Of a stretch of DNA of 64,000 nt, positions 37,343 to 47,113 are shown piece after piece. The DNA is from Paracoccus sp. S3-43 (GTDB lineage Bacteria > Pseudomonadota > Alphaproteobacteria > Rhodobacterales > Rhodobacteraceae), in assembly GCF_029027965.1 (NCBI RefSeq), contig NZ_CP119082.1, forward strand, positions 2,589,001-2,653,000, written 5' to 3'. The first letter of the stretch is position 1; each line of letters begins with the position of its first letter. Made by a program: the position numbers and the translations under genes. The notes below the pieces were generated by a model. That model saw only the letters and a list, made by a program, of their open reading frames with translations. It ran no database searches and was not told where the DNA came from.

Positions 37343-38178
37343 TCGGCCTCCAGCAGGTCGGTCTTGCCAAGCCAGGCGGGGTCGATGCCCTCGGTCTTCT
37401 CGACCGTGGCGGCGGCGGTCAGGCGCTGGATTTCCGCCTGGACCCTGTCGCGCAGCACCATCTGGCTGATCTGGTCGCGCACCTCCTCCAGCTTCGGGGC
37501 CTCGCGCATCCGGGTGTCGTTCAGCTTGATGACATGCCAGCCGAATTCGGTCTGCACCGGGTCCGAGATCTGGCCCTTTTCCATCCCGGCCACCGCATCG
37601 GCAAAGGGCTTGACCATCTGGTCGGCGGCAAACCAGCCCAGATCGCCCTTGTTCGGCCCGCTTGGCCCCGTCGAGCTTTGTTCGGCCAGCGTCCCGAAAT
37701 CGGCGCCGCCATCCAGTTGCGCCTTGATGTCCTTCGCCTTTTCCTCGGTATCGACCAGGATATGGGCGGCGGAATATTCGGTCACGGGCTTGGCCTGGGC
37801 GAACAGCCCGTCATAGGCCGCCTGGATGTCCTGATCGCTGGGCTGGGTCTTGGCCACCTCGGCGATGGCCGAGGCGGCCAGGGTGTTGCGCCGCTGGATT
37901 TCCAGCTGCGCGCGAACGCCCGCGCTTTCCTTGCCCGCGGCGGCCAGGGCGGTCTGCTGGATCAACTGGTCCAGCATCATCTCGTACAACGCGCCGTCGG
38001 CCATTTCGGCCATCTGCGGATCCTGGCCGGCGGCCTCTTTCATGACGATCATCTCGCCCAAGGTGATGGGCGTGCCGTTGACGGTGGCCACGACCGTATC
38101 CGCGCCCTTGTCCTGCGCCATGGCCGCAATCGGCAGCGCGGTGGCCAGAAGCGCGGCCAGTATCGAGGTCTTCAGCAT
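37339..38178 (-). CDS. periplasmic parvulin-type peptidyl-prolyl isomerase
   Basis: This 279-residue PpiC/SurA-like protein has a signal peptide ([20 protein letters not shown], cleavage after MAQ), an N-terminal chaperone helix region and one rotamase domain with [23 protein letters not shown] and FGWHVIKL. It should assist folding of exported proteins. GAAGGGA precedes the ATG. It is divergent from secA, so exporter and folding factor share a control region. Confidence 0.92.
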   Translation of the reverse strand: MLKTSILAALLATALPIAAMAQDKGADTVVATVNGTPITLGEMIVMKEAAGQDPQMAEMADGALYEMMLDQLIQQTALAAAGKESAGVRAQLEIQRRNTLAASAIAEVAKTQPSDQDIQAAYDGLFAQAKPVTEYSAAHILVDTEEKAKDIKAQLDGGADFGTLAEQSSTGPSGPNKGDLGWFAADQMVKPFADAVAGMEKGQISDPVQTEFGWHVIKLNDTRMREAPKLEEVRDQISQMVLRDRVQAEIQRLTAAATVEKTEGIDPAWLGKTDLLEAE

Positions 38179-38220
38179 GGGGATCCCTTCGCTTGTTCCG
38201 CCCGCACATCCGGGCCAGCG

Positions 38221-38249
38221 TTGACAGTGGGGCAGGCGAGGCATAGATC
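38221..38249 (+). promoter_or_regulatory. candidate secA promoter
   Basis: A perfect TTGACA at 38221-38226 is followed 17 bp later by TAGATC (38244-38249), giving a plausible sigma-70 promoter about 125 bases before secA in the divergent gap to the parvulin gene. The -10 match is modest. Confidence 0.45.
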
Positions 38250-38376
38250 CCGGTCCAACTCCGTGGAAGGCGCCGCCGCCGCTTTCGTTCAGGCCCCTGA
38301 TACGGCAATGCGGCAGGTCGCGGCAAGTAGGCCCGCCCGTGACCGCCTTTCCCAACAACGTGATTGCGAAGGTAAC

Positions 38377-41094
38377 ATGCTCGGCATCGGACAACTGGCG
38401 AAGAAGGTCTTTGGAAGCCCCAACGACCGCAAGGTCAAGGGAACGCGCGGGCTGGTGGCCCGGATCAACGCGCTGGAGGATCAGTTCCGGTCGCTGAGCG
38501 ACGAGCAGTTGATCGACAAGACCCGCGAATTCCAGACCCGCGTGGCGCAGGGCGAAAGCCTGGACGACATCCTGCCCGAAGCCTTCGCCAACTGCCGCGA
38601 GGGCGCGCGCCGCGCCCTGGGCCTGCGCGCCTTCGACACGCAGTTGATGGGCGGCATCTTCCTGCACCAGGGCAACATCGCCGAGATGAAGACCGGCGAG
38701 GGCAAGACCCTGGTCGCCACCTTCCCCGCCTATCTGAACGCGCTGACGGGCAAGGGCGTGCATATCGTCACGGTCAACGACTATCTGGCGAAACGCGACG
38801 CCGACTGGATGGGCAAGGTGTTCCGGCAGTTGGGCATGACCACCGGCGTGGTCTATCCCTTCCAGGCGGAACCCGAAAAGCGCGCCGCCTATGCCGCCGA
38901 CGTGACCTATGCCACCAACAACGAACTGGGCTTCGACTATCTGCGCGACAACATGAAGGGCAGCGTCGAGGAAATGGTCCAGCGCGGCCACAACTTCGCC
39001 ATCGTGGACGAGGTTGACTCGATCCTGATCGACGAGGCGCGCACGCCGCTGATCATTTCCGGCCCCAGCCAGGACCGCAGCGAACTGTATGTGACGCTGA
39101 ACCAGTATATCCCGCTGCTGACGGACGACCATTACAAGCTGGACGAAAAGGCCCGCAACGCGACCTTTACCGAGGAAGGCAACGAATTCCTGGAAAAGCG
39201 CCTGCAAGCCGACGGCATCCTGCCCGAGGGGCAGACGCTCTATGACCCGGAATCGACCACCATCGTCCACCACGCGAACCAGGCCCTGCGCGCCTGGAAG
39301 CTGTTCAACAAGGACCAGCATTACATGGTCCGCGACGGCGAGGTGATGCTGATCGACGAATTCACCGGCCGGATGATGAAGGGCCGCCGTCTGTCCGACG
39401 GGCTGCACCAGGCCATCGAGGCCAAGGAAGGCGTCGACATCCAGCCCGAGAACGTGACCCTGGCCAGCGTGACCTTCCAGAACTATTTCCGCCTCTACGG
39501 CAAGCTGGCGGGCATGACCGGCACGGCCGCGACCGAGGCCGAGGAATTCGCCGAGATCTACAAGCTGGGCGTGGTAGAGGTTCCGACCAATCGCGGCATC
39601 GCGCGGGTCGACGAACATGACCGCGTCTACCGGACGGCGGCCGAGAAATACGCCGCCGTGATCGAGGCCATCAACGAGGCCCATGCCAAGGGCCAGCCCA
39701 CCCTGGTCGGCACCACCAGCATCGAGAAATCGGAAATGCTGTCCGAGATGCTGAAAAAGGCGGGCGTCCCCCACAACGTCCTGAACGCCCGCCAGCACGA
39801 GGCCGAGGCCCAGATCGTCGCCGACGCGGGCAAGCCCGGCGCCGTCACCATCGCCACCAACATGGCCGGTCGCGGCACCGACATCCAGTTGGGCGGCAAT
39901 GTCGAGATGAAGGTGATGGAGGCGCTGAGGGCCGATCCCGAAGCCAATCCCGACGAGCTTCGCGCCCGGATCGAGGCCGAACATGCCGCCGACAGGGACA
40001 AGGTTCTGGCCGCTGGGGGCCTGTTCGTCCTGGGCACCGAACGCCACGAATCCCGCCGCATCGACAACCAGCTGCGCGGCCGCTCGGGCCGCCAGGGCGA
40101 TCCGGGCCGGTCGCTGTTCTTCCTGTCGCTGGACGACGACCTGATGCGGATCTTCGGGTCCGAACGGCTGGACAAGGTGCTGTCCACCCTGGGCATGAAG
40201 GAAGGCGAGGCCATCGTCCACCCCTGGGTCAACAAGTCGCTGGAACGCGCCCAAGCCAAGGTGGAAGGCCGCAACTTCGACATCCGCAAGCAATTGCTGA
40301 AATTCGACGACGTGATGAACGATCAGCGCAAGGCGATCTTCAGCCAGCGGCGAGAGATCATGGACAGCACCGAGGTGGGCGAGATCGCCGCCGACATGCG
40401 CCATCAGGTGATCGACGATCTGGTGGACGAATTCATGCCGCCGAAATCCTATCCCGAGCAATGGGATCTGGAAGGGCTGAAGACCGCGATCCGCGAACGC
40501 CTGAACATGAACCTTCCCGTCGCCGATTGGGCGGCCGAGGAAGGCGTGGACCAGGACGCCATCCGCGAACGCATCGAACAGGCGACCGACACCTATCAGG
40601 CCGACAAGGCGGCGGCCTTCGGCGCCGAAAACATGCGCAACATCGAAAAGCAGGTTCTGTTGCAGATGATCGACCAGAAATGGCGCGACCACCTGCTGAC
40701 GCTGGAACATCTGCGGTCGGTCGTGGGCTTCCGCGGCTATGCGCAGCGCGATCCCCTGTCAGAATACAAGACCGAGGCCTTCCAGCTGTTCGAGACGATG
40801 CTGGACAGCCTGCGCTTCGACGTGACGCAGCGCCTTGCGCAAATCCGTCCCCTGACCGATGCCGAACGCGAGGAGATGCTGCGCCAGATGGCCCAGCAGC
40901 AACAGGCCGCGCAGGAACACCTGACGATGGAACACGGGGCCGACCGGCGGGACGAGGACGAGGCGGACAAACCCGCCCCGCTGGTCCAGGGTTTCGACGA
41001 ACAGACCCCCGCCAGCTGGGGCAACCCGTCGCGCAACGACCCTTGCCCCTGCGGATCGGGCAAGAAGTTCAAGCATTGCCACGGCGCGATCTGA
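38377..41094 (+). CDS. secA: preprotein translocase ATPase SecA
   Basis: This 905-residue motor drives export through SecYEG. Visible are Walker [11 protein letters not shown] near residue 105, [11 protein letters not shown], the DEAD-type [38 protein letters not shown] and the C-terminal zinc motif [13 protein letters not shown] that contacts SecB. AAGG lies before ATG 38377. The length is normal for alphaproteobacteria. Confidence 0.97.
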   Translation: MLGIGQLAKKVFGSPNDRKVKGTRGLVARINALEDQFRSLSDEQLIDKTREFQTRVAQGESLDDILPEAFANCREGARRALGLRAFDTQLMGGIFLHQGNIAEMKTGEGKTLVATFPAYLNALTGKGVHIVTVNDYLAKRDADWMGKVFRQLGMTTGVVYPFQAEPEKRAAYAADVTYATNNELGFDYLRDNMKGSVEEMVQRGHNFAIVDEVDSILIDEARTPLIISGPSQDRSELYVTLNQYIPLLTDDHYKLDEKARNATFTEEGNEFLEKRLQADGILPEGQTLYDPESTTIVHHANQALRAWKLFNKDQHYMVRDGEVMLIDEFTGRMMKGRRLSDGLHQAIEAKEGVDIQPENVTLASVTFQNYFRLYGKLAGMTGTAATEAEEFAEIYKLGVVEVPTNRGIARVDEHDRVYRTAAEKYAAVIEAINEAHAKGQPTLVGTTSIEKSEMLSEMLKKAGVPHNVLNARQHEAEAQIVADAGKPGAVTIATNMAGRGTDIQLGGNVEMKVMEALRADPEANPDELRARIEAEHAADRDKVLAAGGLFVLGTERHESRRIDNQLRGRSGRQGDPGRSLFFLSLDDDLMRIFGSERLDKVLSTLGMKEGEAIVHPWVNKSLERAQAKVEGRNFDIRKQLLKFDDVMNDQRKAIFSQRREIMDSTEVGEIAADMRHQVIDDLVDEFMPPKSYPEQWDLEGLKTAIRERLNMNLPVADWAAEEGVDQDAIRERIEQATDTYQADKAAAFGAENMRNIEKQVLLQMIDQKWRDHLLTLEHLRSVVGFRGYAQRDPLSEYKTEAFQLFETMLDSLRFDVTQRLAQIRPLTDAEREEMLRQMAQQQQAAQEHLTMEHGADRRDEDEADKPAPLVQGFDEQTPASWGNPSRNDPCPCGSGKKFKHCHGAI

Positions 41095-41109
41095 CGCGCC
41101 GCGACGGCC

Positions 41110-42003
41110 CTAGTCAAGTTGCGCGGGAAGCACCCATCCGCGCAGCAATTCGCCCGCGGACATCGGTTTCTTGCCCGACCGCTGCGCCTCCAGCACCTCG
41201 ACCGCCCCGGTCCCGCAGGCGACGGTGAAGCCCCCCAGCACCCTGCCCGGCAGGCCCGCCCCCGCGACCACGCGGCTGCGCAGCAGCTTCACCCGCTCGC
41301 CCCCGATCTCGCACCAGGCGCCGGGAAAGGGCGACAGCCCCCGGATCAGGCGGTCCACCTCGGCGGCGGGACGCGTCCAGTCCACCCGCGCCTCGGCCTT
41401 GTCGATCTTGGCGGCATAGGTCACGCCCTCCTCGGGCTGCGGCACGGCCGGCAGGGGCAGGCGGTCCAGCACATCGACGATCAGATCCGCCCCCATCGCC
41501 GCCAGCCGGTCATGCAGGTCGGCGGTGGTTTCCTCGGTCCCGATCGCCGTGCGCGCCTCGGCCAGAACGGGGCCGGTATCCAGCCCGGCCTCCATCCGCA
41601 TGATCGCGACGCCGGTTTCCGCATCCCCCGCCATCACGGCCCGATGGATCGGCGCCGCCCCTCGCCATCGCGGCAGCAGGGAGGCATGGATGTTCAGGCA
41701 TCCCAGCCGGGGCGCATCCAGCACCGGCTGCGGCAGGATCAGCCCATAGGCCACCACCACCGCCACATCGGCGCCAAGCGCCGCGAAGGCCGCCTGTTCG
41801 TCCGCATCCCGCAGCCGCAGCGGCGTCCGAACCGGGATCCCCACCGACTCGGCCGCCGCCTGAACCGCCGAGGGGCGCGGCTTCTGCCCCCGCCCCGCCG
41901 CGCGCGGCGGCTGCGAATAAACCGCCATCACCTCATGCCGCGCGGCGACCGCCCGCAGCGCAGGCACCGAAAACTCCGGCGTTCCCATGAAGATCACGCG
42001 CAT
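41110..42003 (-). CDS. fmt: methionyl-tRNA formyltransferase
   Basis: This 297-residue enzyme formylates initiator Met-tRNA using 10-formyltetrahydrofolate. [16 protein letters not shown] starts the domain; [19 protein letters not shown] holds the active-site residues, followed by the C-terminal tRNA-binding domain. I start it at ATG 42003, after AAGAAGG. The frame runs upstream through the repeat (giving IFVKKKGLP), which is probably untranslated. It is the last gene after three def-type genes, the enzymes that later remove the formyl group. Confidence 0.95.
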   Translation of the reverse strand: MRVIFMGTPEFSVPALRAVAARHEVMAVYSQPPRAAGRGQKPRPSAVQAAAESVGIPVRTPLRLRDADEQAAFAALGADVAVVVAYGLILPQPVLDAPRLGCLNIHASLLPRWRGAAPIHRAVMAGDAETGVAIMRMEAGLDTGPVLAEARTAIGTEETTADLHDRLAAMGADLIVDVLDRLPLPAVPQPEEGVTYAAKIDKAEARVDWTRPAAEVDRLIRGLSPFPGAWCEIGGERVKLLRSRVVAGAGLPGRVLGGFTVACGTGAVEVLEAQRSGKKPMSAGELLRGWVLPAQLD

Positions 42004-42012
42004 CGGCAAGCC

Positions 42013-42063
42013 CTTCTTCTTCACAAAAATATCCTCGGGGGGTCCGGGGGGCGAAGCGCCCCC
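42013..42063 (-). repeat. dispersed hairpin repeat, copy 3 (AAGAAGAA type)
   Basis: On the minus strand GGGGGCG/CGCCCCC with a CTT loop follows the last def-type gene, then CGGACCCCCCGAGGATATTT and GTGAAGAAGAAGGG directly before fmt. The copy thus supplies both a terminator-like hairpin for the upstream gene and the purine-rich tract in front of fmt. Confidence 0.75.
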
Positions 42064-42068
42064 GGCCT

Positions 42069-42569
42069 TCACCGCCGCGCCAGCTTGCCCGATTTCGCGA
42101 CCAGCATCCTGCGCCGCAGGGGCGACAGGTGATCGACATACATCCGCCCGTCCAGATGGTCGATCTGATGCTGCACGCTGGTCGCCCAGAGGCCGACGAA
42201 ATCGCGATCCTCGACCTCGCCCGCCTCGTTCAGGAACCGCACCGTCACCGCGCGCGGGCGGCTGACGGGGGCCGAGACGCCGGGCAGGTTCGGGCTGGCC
42301 TCGTCATGGCTGCGGACCTGGACGCTGGCGTGCAGGATCTCGGGATTCGCCATCCGCACCGCCTGGCCCCGCCTGTCGGATGCGTCCACCACCGCCAGGC
42401 GCCGCATGATGCCGATCTGCGGCGCGGCCAGGCCCACGCCCGGCATCGCCTCCATCCTGTCCACCATGTCGTCCCAGATCATGCGCACGGTCTCGGTCAC
42501 GGCCTCGACCGGCTCGGCGGGGACATGCAGGCGGCGGTCGTGATAGGGCAGAAAGGCGCGAACGGTCAT
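42069..42569 (-). CDS. peptide deformylase-like protein, degenerate active site
   Basis: This 166-residue protein has the deformylase fold with motif 1 intact ([10 protein letters not shown]), but motif 2, normally EGCLS, reads LPGVS and lacks the metal-binding cysteine. Motif 3, normally HEXDH, reads HQIDH and lacks the catalytic glutamate. It is therefore unlikely to be a normal deformylase, though a binding role is possible. The frame is intact, so it is not a simple pseudogene. ATG 42569 overlaps the preceding gene's stop. Confidence 0.85.
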   Translation of the reverse strand: MTVRAFLPYHDRRLHVPAEPVEAVTETVRMIWDDMVDRMEAMPGVGLAAPQIGIMRRLAVVDASDRRGQAVRMANPEILHASVQVRSHDEASPNLPGVSAPVSRPRAVTVRFLNEAGEVEDRDFVGLWATSVQHQIDHLDGRMYVDHLSPLRRRMLVAKSGKLARR

Positions 42570-43096
42570 TCCGGGACATCCAGGATCAGGCGGCCGTCCA
42601 GGTGATCGGCCTCGTGCTGGGCGATGCGCGCCTCGGCCCCGGTCAGCAACCGGCGATGATGCGCGCCGTCCAGGTCGTACCAGCCGATCTCGACCGTCAG
42701 GGGGCGGCTGACGGATACCGGCTGGTCCGGGATGGACAGGCAGCGTTCGACCGCCGCCTCCCTCGCGTCCGAGCAGGCCAGGATCTCGGGGTCCAGCAGC
42801 GCCAGGGGGACCGGCGCGCCGTCCTTCCATCCGGCATCCATGACGAAGACCCGCCGCAGGACGCCCAGTTGCGGCGCGGCCAGACCCCGGCCGCCCGCGG
42901 CATACATCGTCGCCAGCAGGTCGCGGACCAGTTGCCGCGTCTCGGCATGGGTCAGATCCCCGGCGGGTGCGCAGCGCTTCCGCAGGACCGGATCGGGATG
43001 CAGGACGATGGGCAGGACGCGCCCGCCCCCGCCCCCGCCATCGCCGCCGGCGACGGGCAGGAACGGTTGGGGGATCGACGGCCCGGTCTCAGGCAC
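42566..43096 (-). CDS. peptide deformylase-like protein, variant motif 2
   Basis: This 176-residue deformylase has motif 1 GRGLAAPQLG, motif 2 ERCLS (glycine replaced by arginine, cysteine kept) and motif 3 HEADH intact, so metal binding and catalysis remain possible. An unusual GGDGGGGGGR linker precedes the catalytic domain. The start is GTG 43096, overlapping the upstream def stop by 8 bp. It is the middle gene of the triplet. Confidence 0.85.
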   Translation of the reverse strand: MPETGPSIPQPFLPVAGGDGGGGGGRVLPIVLHPDPVLRKRCAPAGDLTHAETRQLVRDLLATMYAAGGRGLAAPQLGVLRRVFVMDAGWKDGAPVPLALLDPEILACSDAREAAVERCLSIPDQPVSVSRPLTVEIGWYDLDGAHHRRLLTGAEARIAQHEADHLDGRLILDVPE

Positions 43097-43613
43097 GGCC
43101 CTTTTCCCGCTTCAGCTTGACCATCCTGCGGGTGATCATCTGCCGCTTGATGGCCGAGAGGTGGTCGATGAACAGGATGCCGTCCAGGTGGTCCAGCTCG
43201 TGCTGCGCGCAGGTCGCCCACAGCCCGTCGAACTCGTCTTCGTGCGTCTTGCCGTCCAGCCCCAGCCAGCGCAGCCCGACCTGCTTGGGGCGGGTCACCT
43301 CGGCATATTGGTCGGGAATGGACAGGCAGCCTTCCTCATAGGTGTTCGGCTCTTCGGATGTCCAGGTGATCTCGGGATTGACCAGAACCATCGGGCGGCG
43401 CTCGGCCTCGGGATCGCGGGTCGCGTCCATCACGAAGACGCGCGCCAGAACCCCCACCTGCGGCGCGGCCAGCCCCACGCCGGGGGCGTCATACATCGTC
43501 GCCAGCATGTCGGCGGCCAGGGTCTCGATCTCGGGGGTGATGCGGGCCACGGGTTCGCAGACCTTCTTCAGGCGCGGATCGGGATGGATCAGGATGGGGC
43601 GCAGGCTGCTCAT
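43089..43613 (-). CDS. def: peptide deformylase
   Basis: This 174-residue iron/zinc hydrolase removes the formyl group from new proteins. All three motifs are canonical: [20 protein letters not shown] and QHELDHLDG. It is the likely housekeeping enzyme, first in a run of three paralogues ending with fmt, so formylation and deformylation genes are co-transcribed. Confidence 0.95.
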   Translation of the reverse strand: MSSLRPILIHPDPRLKKVCEPVARITPEIETLAADMLATMYDAPGVGLAAPQVGVLARVFVMDATRDPEAERRPMVLVNPEITWTSEEPNTYEEGCLSIPDQYAEVTRPKQVGLRWLGLDGKTHEDEFDGLWATCAQHELDHLDGILFIDHLSAIKRQMITRRMVKLKREKGRA

Positions 43614-43689
43614 GCCTAGCGATTTAGGGCAAGGCTTCACCATAAGCAACAAGCGGCGTATGCAGGGGAAAACAGCGGCAGGCAGAAGC

Positions 43690-44874
43690 ATGAGCATTCC
43701 CGACTTCGACGAAATCATCGACCGCGTGGGCACCGGATGTTCCAAATGGGACGACATGCAGGCGGCCTATGGCGTGTCGCCGGAGGATGGCGGCCTGGCG
43801 ATGTGGGTGGCCGACATGGATTTCCGCCCGCCCGCCGCCGTCCAGCGCGCGGTGGAACAGGTGGCCGCCCACGGCGTCTACGGCTATCCCGGCGACAATC
43901 CCGCCTATCTGAGGGCCATCGGCTGGTGGATGGAACAGCGCCACGGCTGGCGGATCGACAGCGGCTGGATCCTGACCTGCGCGGGACTGGTCAACGGGGT
44001 GGCGATGGCGCTTGACGCCTATACCCGGCCGGGCGACGGGGTGATCGTGATGTCGCCGGTCTATCACGCCTTTGCCCGCGTGATCCGGGCCTCGGGGCGG
44101 CAGTTGGTGGAACTGCCGCTGGCTCAGGAGGACGGGCTCTACCGGATGGACTGGCCCGCATGGGAGGCCAGCCTGACCGGCCGGGAAAGGCTGCTGATCC
44201 TGTGTTCGCCCCACAATCCCGGCGGGCGGATCTGGACGCCGCAGGAACTGCGCGAGGTCGCGGATTTCTGCATCCGCCACGACCTGATCCTGATTTCCGA
44301 CGAAATCCATTGCGATCTGGTGATGCCCGGCCACCGCCACACCGTCACCGCGACGGCCTGCCCCGATGTCGCCCATCGGCTGGTGACGCTGACCGCCGCC
44401 ACCAAGACCTTCAACATCGCCGGCGCCCATATCGGCAACGCCATCATCGCCGACCCGGCGCTGCGCGACCGCTTCAAGGGGGCGCTGATGGCGCGCGGCA
44501 TCTCGCCCGGCCTGTTCGGCATGGACATGGTGGCCGCCGCCTATTCGCCTCAGGGCGCGGCTTGGGTCGATGCGCTTGTCGGCTATCTCGACGGCAACCG
44601 GCGGCTGTTCGACGACGGGATCGCGGCGATCCCCGGCCTGCGGTCGATGCCGTTGCAGGCGACTTATCTGTCCTGGGTCGATTTCTCGGGCACCGGGATG
44701 GCGCCCGCCGAATTCACCGCCCGCGTGGAAAAGACCGCCCGCATCGCCGCCAACCACGGCGCAACCTTCGGCACGGGCGGCGAATCCTTCCTGCGCTTCA
44801 ACATCGCCACCCCCCGCGCCCGCGTGGCCCAGGCCGTGGGCCGCCTGCAACGGGCCTTCGCCGACCTGCAATGA
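43690..44874 (+). CDS. PatB/MalY-type C-S lyase (PLP-dependent)
   Basis: This 394-residue fold-type I PLP enzyme of the MalY/PatB family probably cleaves cystathionine or related C-S bonds. MWVADMDF, YGYPGDNPAYL, CSPHNPGG, ISDEIHCDLV and the PLP lysine in TAATKTFNIAG are all characteristic. The start ATG 43690 has only a weak ribosome site; 43660 is an in-frame alternative. Its stop overlaps the next start (ATGA). Confidence 0.9.
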   Translation: MSIPDFDEIIDRVGTGCSKWDDMQAAYGVSPEDGGLAMWVADMDFRPPAAVQRAVEQVAAHGVYGYPGDNPAYLRAIGWWMEQRHGWRIDSGWILTCAGLVNGVAMALDAYTRPGDGVIVMSPVYHAFARVIRASGRQLVELPLAQEDGLYRMDWPAWEASLTGRERLLILCSPHNPGGRIWTPQELREVADFCIRHDLILISDEIHCDLVMPGHRHTVTATACPDVAHRLVTLTAATKTFNIAGAHIGNAIIADPALRDRFKGALMARGISPGLFGMDMVAAAYSPQGAAWVDALVGYLDGNRRLFDDGIAAIPGLRSMPLQATYLSWVDFSGTGMAPAEFTARVEKTARIAANHGATFGTGGESFLRFNIATPRARVAQAVGRLQRAFADLQ

Positions 44875-45416
44875 GGGGGCTTGCGCGCCTGTTCTCGGCC
44901 CTGACGCTGCTGCTTCTGCTGGCGGCGGCCTGGCTGATGCTGGCGCCGCGCCCCGCGCCCCTGCCGCCCGTCCCGCCGCTGGCGGGACCGCTGACCGGCC
45001 CCGTCGATCACATCGAGATCCGCAAATCCGCCCGCCGCATGACCGCCTTCCGCGACGGCCAGCCGCTGAAGTCCTATCGCATCGCGCTTGGCTTCGCGCC
45101 CCAGGGCGACAAGGCCCGTCAAGGCGACGGCAGGACGCCCGAAGGCCGCTTCACCATCGACCGCGTGAACCCCGACAGCGCCTATCACCTGTCGCTGGGC
45201 CTCGATTACCCGCGCCCGCAGGATCGTGCGCGGGCGATGGCAGCCGGGGTCGATCCCGGCGGCGACATCTTCATCCACGGCCAACCCAACGAACGCACCG
45301 ACGGCGAAACCCTGCCCGGCGACTGGACGGCGGGCTGCATCGCGGTATCCGATGCCGAGATCCGCGAACTCTATGCCGCGGCCCGGATCGGCACGACGGT
45401 GGAAATCCTGCCCTAG
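44871..45416 (+). CDS. L,D-transpeptidase family protein, membrane-anchored
   Basis: This 181-residue YkuD protein has one N-terminal hydrophobic segment (LARLFSALTLLLLLAAAWLM), probably a membrane anchor, and a catalytic region FIHGQPNER followed by DWTAGCIAV with the cysteine nucleophile. It resembles the lipoprotein enzyme at 22420-22935 across the GDGRTPEGRFTIDRVNP region. It is translationally coupled to the C-S lyase gene, an unexpected pairing. Confidence 0.9.
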   Translation: MRGLARLFSALTLLLLLAAAWLMLAPRPAPLPPVPPLAGPLTGPVDHIEIRKSARRMTAFRDGQPLKSYRIALGFAPQGDKARQGDGRTPEGRFTIDRVNPDSAYHLSLGLDYPRPQDRARAMAAGVDPGGDIFIHGQPNERTDGETLPGDWTAGCIAVSDAEIRELYAAARIGTTVEILP

Positions 45417-45421
45417 CCTGT

Positions 45422-45471
45422 TCACCTTTGCCCAAATATCCCACGGGGGTCCGGGGGTGTGAAACCCCCGG
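45422..45471 (-). repeat. dispersed hairpin repeat, copy 4 (CTTTG type)
   Basis: CACCTTTGCCCAAATATCCC is followed by ACGGGGGT and a CCGGGGGT/ACCCCCGG hairpin (45451-45471). It closely matches copy 2 and lies six bases past the L,D-transpeptidase stop, in the gap to accA. Confidence 0.65.
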
Positions 45472-45488
45472 CACCGCGTTGCAATCCC

Positions 45489-45514
45489 GCGCCCCTGCGA
45501 TCATATAGGGGCGC
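45489..45514 (+). promoter_or_regulatory. inverted repeat upstream of accA
   Basis: GCGCCCCT and AGGGGCGC form an 8-bp stem around the AT-rich loop GCGATCATAT, 29 bases before the accA ATG. It may be an operator or a leader hairpin; the loop contains a -10-like CATATA. Confidence 0.4.
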
Positions 45515-45543
45515 AACCCGAACAGCCCGAAGGCAGCCCGCGC

Positions 45544-46503
45544 ATGGTCTATCTGGATTTCGAAAAGCCGCTTGCCGACATCGAAGGCAAAGCCGAGGAG
45601 CTTCGCGCCCTGGCCCGCAAATCCGAAAACACCGTGGATGTGGAAAAAGAGGCGGCGGCGCTGGACAAGAAATCCGGCGACCTGCTGCGCGATCTCTACA
45701 AATCGCTGGATCCCTGGCGCAAGACCCAGGTGGCCCGCCATCCCGACCGCCCGCATTGCCGCGACTATATCGAGGCGCTGTTCACCGAATACACGCCGCT
45801 GGCGGGCGACCGGGCCTTCGGCGACGACCATGCGGTGATGGGCGGCCTGGCGCGCTTTAACGACGCGGCCTGCGTGGTGATCGGCCATGAAAAGGGCAAA
45901 GACACCAAGACCCGCATCCAGCACAATTTCGGCATGGCCCGCCCCGAGGGATACCGCAAGGCGATCCGGCTGATGGATCTGGCGCATCGCTTCAAGCTGC
46001 CGGTCATCACGCTGGTCGACACGCCCGGCGCCTATCCCGGCAAGGGCGCCGAGGAACGCGGCCAATCCGAGGCCATCGCCCGCTGCACCCAGAAATGCCT
46101 CGATATCGGCGTGCCGCTGGTCAGCGTCATCATCGGCGAGGGCGGATCGGGCGGCGCCGTGGCCTTCGCCACCGCCAACCGCATCGCCATGCTGGAACAT
46201 TCGATCTATTCGGTGATCTCGCCCGAGGGCTGCGCCTCGATCCTGTGGAAGGACGCCGAACGGATGCGCGAGGCGGCCGAGGCGCTGCGCCTGACCGCCC
46301 AGGATCTGAAGAAGCTGGATGTGATCGACCGCATCATCCCCGAACCCGTGGGCGGCGCGCAGCGCGACCCGGCGGCCGCCATCAAGGCCGTGGGCGAGGA
46401 AATCGCCGCGATGCTGGCCGAGCTGAACGGCAAGAAGCCCGCCGACCTGATCAGGGACCGGCGGCAGAAATTCCTGGCGATGGGATCGAAAAGCCTGGCC
46501 TGA
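45544..46503 (+). CDS. accA: acetyl-CoA carboxylase carboxyltransferase subunit alpha
   Basis: This 319-residue subunit forms the carboxyltransferase with AccD and makes malonyl-CoA for fatty acid synthesis. The N-terminal helix [39 protein letters not shown] and [11 protein letters not shown] are characteristic. No accD is in the window. The gene is convergent with the flavoprotein gene, 7 bp apart. Confidence 0.95.
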   Translation: MVYLDFEKPLADIEGKAEELRALARKSENTVDVEKEAAALDKKSGDLLRDLYKSLDPWRKTQVARHPDRPHCRDYIEALFTEYTPLAGDRAFGDDHAVMGGLARFNDAACVVIGHEKGKDTKTRIQHNFGMARPEGYRKAIRLMDLAHRFKLPVITLVDTPGAYPGKGAEERGQSEAIARCTQKCLDIGVPLVSVIIGEGGSGGAVAFATANRIAMLEHSIYSVISPEGCASILWKDAERMREAAEALRLTAQDLKKLDVIDRIIPEPVGGAQRDPAAAIKAVGEEIAAMLAELNGKKPADLIRDRRQKFLAMGSKSLA

Positions 46504-46510
46504 GGCCCGG

Positions 46511-47113
46511 TCACCACATGGTCGCGGCGGCGCGCACGGGCCATTCGGCGTCATAGGCCGCCCCGCCCACGGTCCCCTGGGTCATGGTGGCAAGGATCTG
46601 TCCGGGCGTGGGCAGGCCCTGGCTGTCGTCGATGCCCGACCACAGCCCGGCGCGGATCACCGCGCGGGCGCATTGGAAATAGACCTCGGCGATCCGCACG
46701 ACGATGACGGTGCGGGGCAGCTTGCCCTGACGGGACAGGCTGTCGCGCAGGGTGGCGTCGTCCGTCACGCGGGCATGGCCGTTCACGCGGATCGCATTGC
46801 CCGATCCGCGCACCAGGAACATCAGGCTGACGCGCCCGTCGCGCAGGATGTTGCGCAGCGAATCGATGCGGTCGTTGCCGCGCCAGTCGGGCAGCGCCAG
46901 ATGCCGGTCGTCCAGGGCGCGGACCACCGGGCCGTCGTCGCCGCGCGGGCTGCCATCGGTGCCCTCGGGGCCGACGGTGGTCAGCACGCAGAACCGCGAC
47001 CGGGCGAGGAAGGCGGCGTAATCCGGGGTCAGCCGGTCGGCCACCTTGCGCAGCGATGTCGCGCCGGGCGTGCCATAGATCGTCTCAAGATCGCTCGGTT
47101 CCAGCCAGTTCAT
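46511..47113 (-). CDS. PNPOx-type FMN-dependent flavoprotein (MSMEG_1061-like)
   Basis: This 200-residue split-barrel protein belongs to the pyridoxamine 5-phosphate oxidase-like superfamily. FCVLTTVGPEGTDGSPRGDD, LALPDWRGNDRIDSLRNIL and VRGSGNAIRVNGHA match the MSMEG_1061 subgroup that binds FMN or F420-like cofactors. The substrate is unknown. ATG 47113 is preferred over TTG 47119. Its first 29 bp overlap the end of the acyltransferase gene. Confidence 0.85.
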   Translation of the reverse strand: MNWLEPSDLETIYGTPGATSLRKVADRLTPDYAAFLARSRFCVLTTVGPEGTDGSPRGDDGPVVRALDDRHLALPDWRGNDRIDSLRNILRDGRVSLMFLVRGSGNAIRVNGHARVTDDATLRDSLSRQGKLPRTVIVVRIAEVYFQCARAVIRAGLWSGIDDSQGLPTPGQILATMTQGTVGGAAYDAEWPVRAAATMW

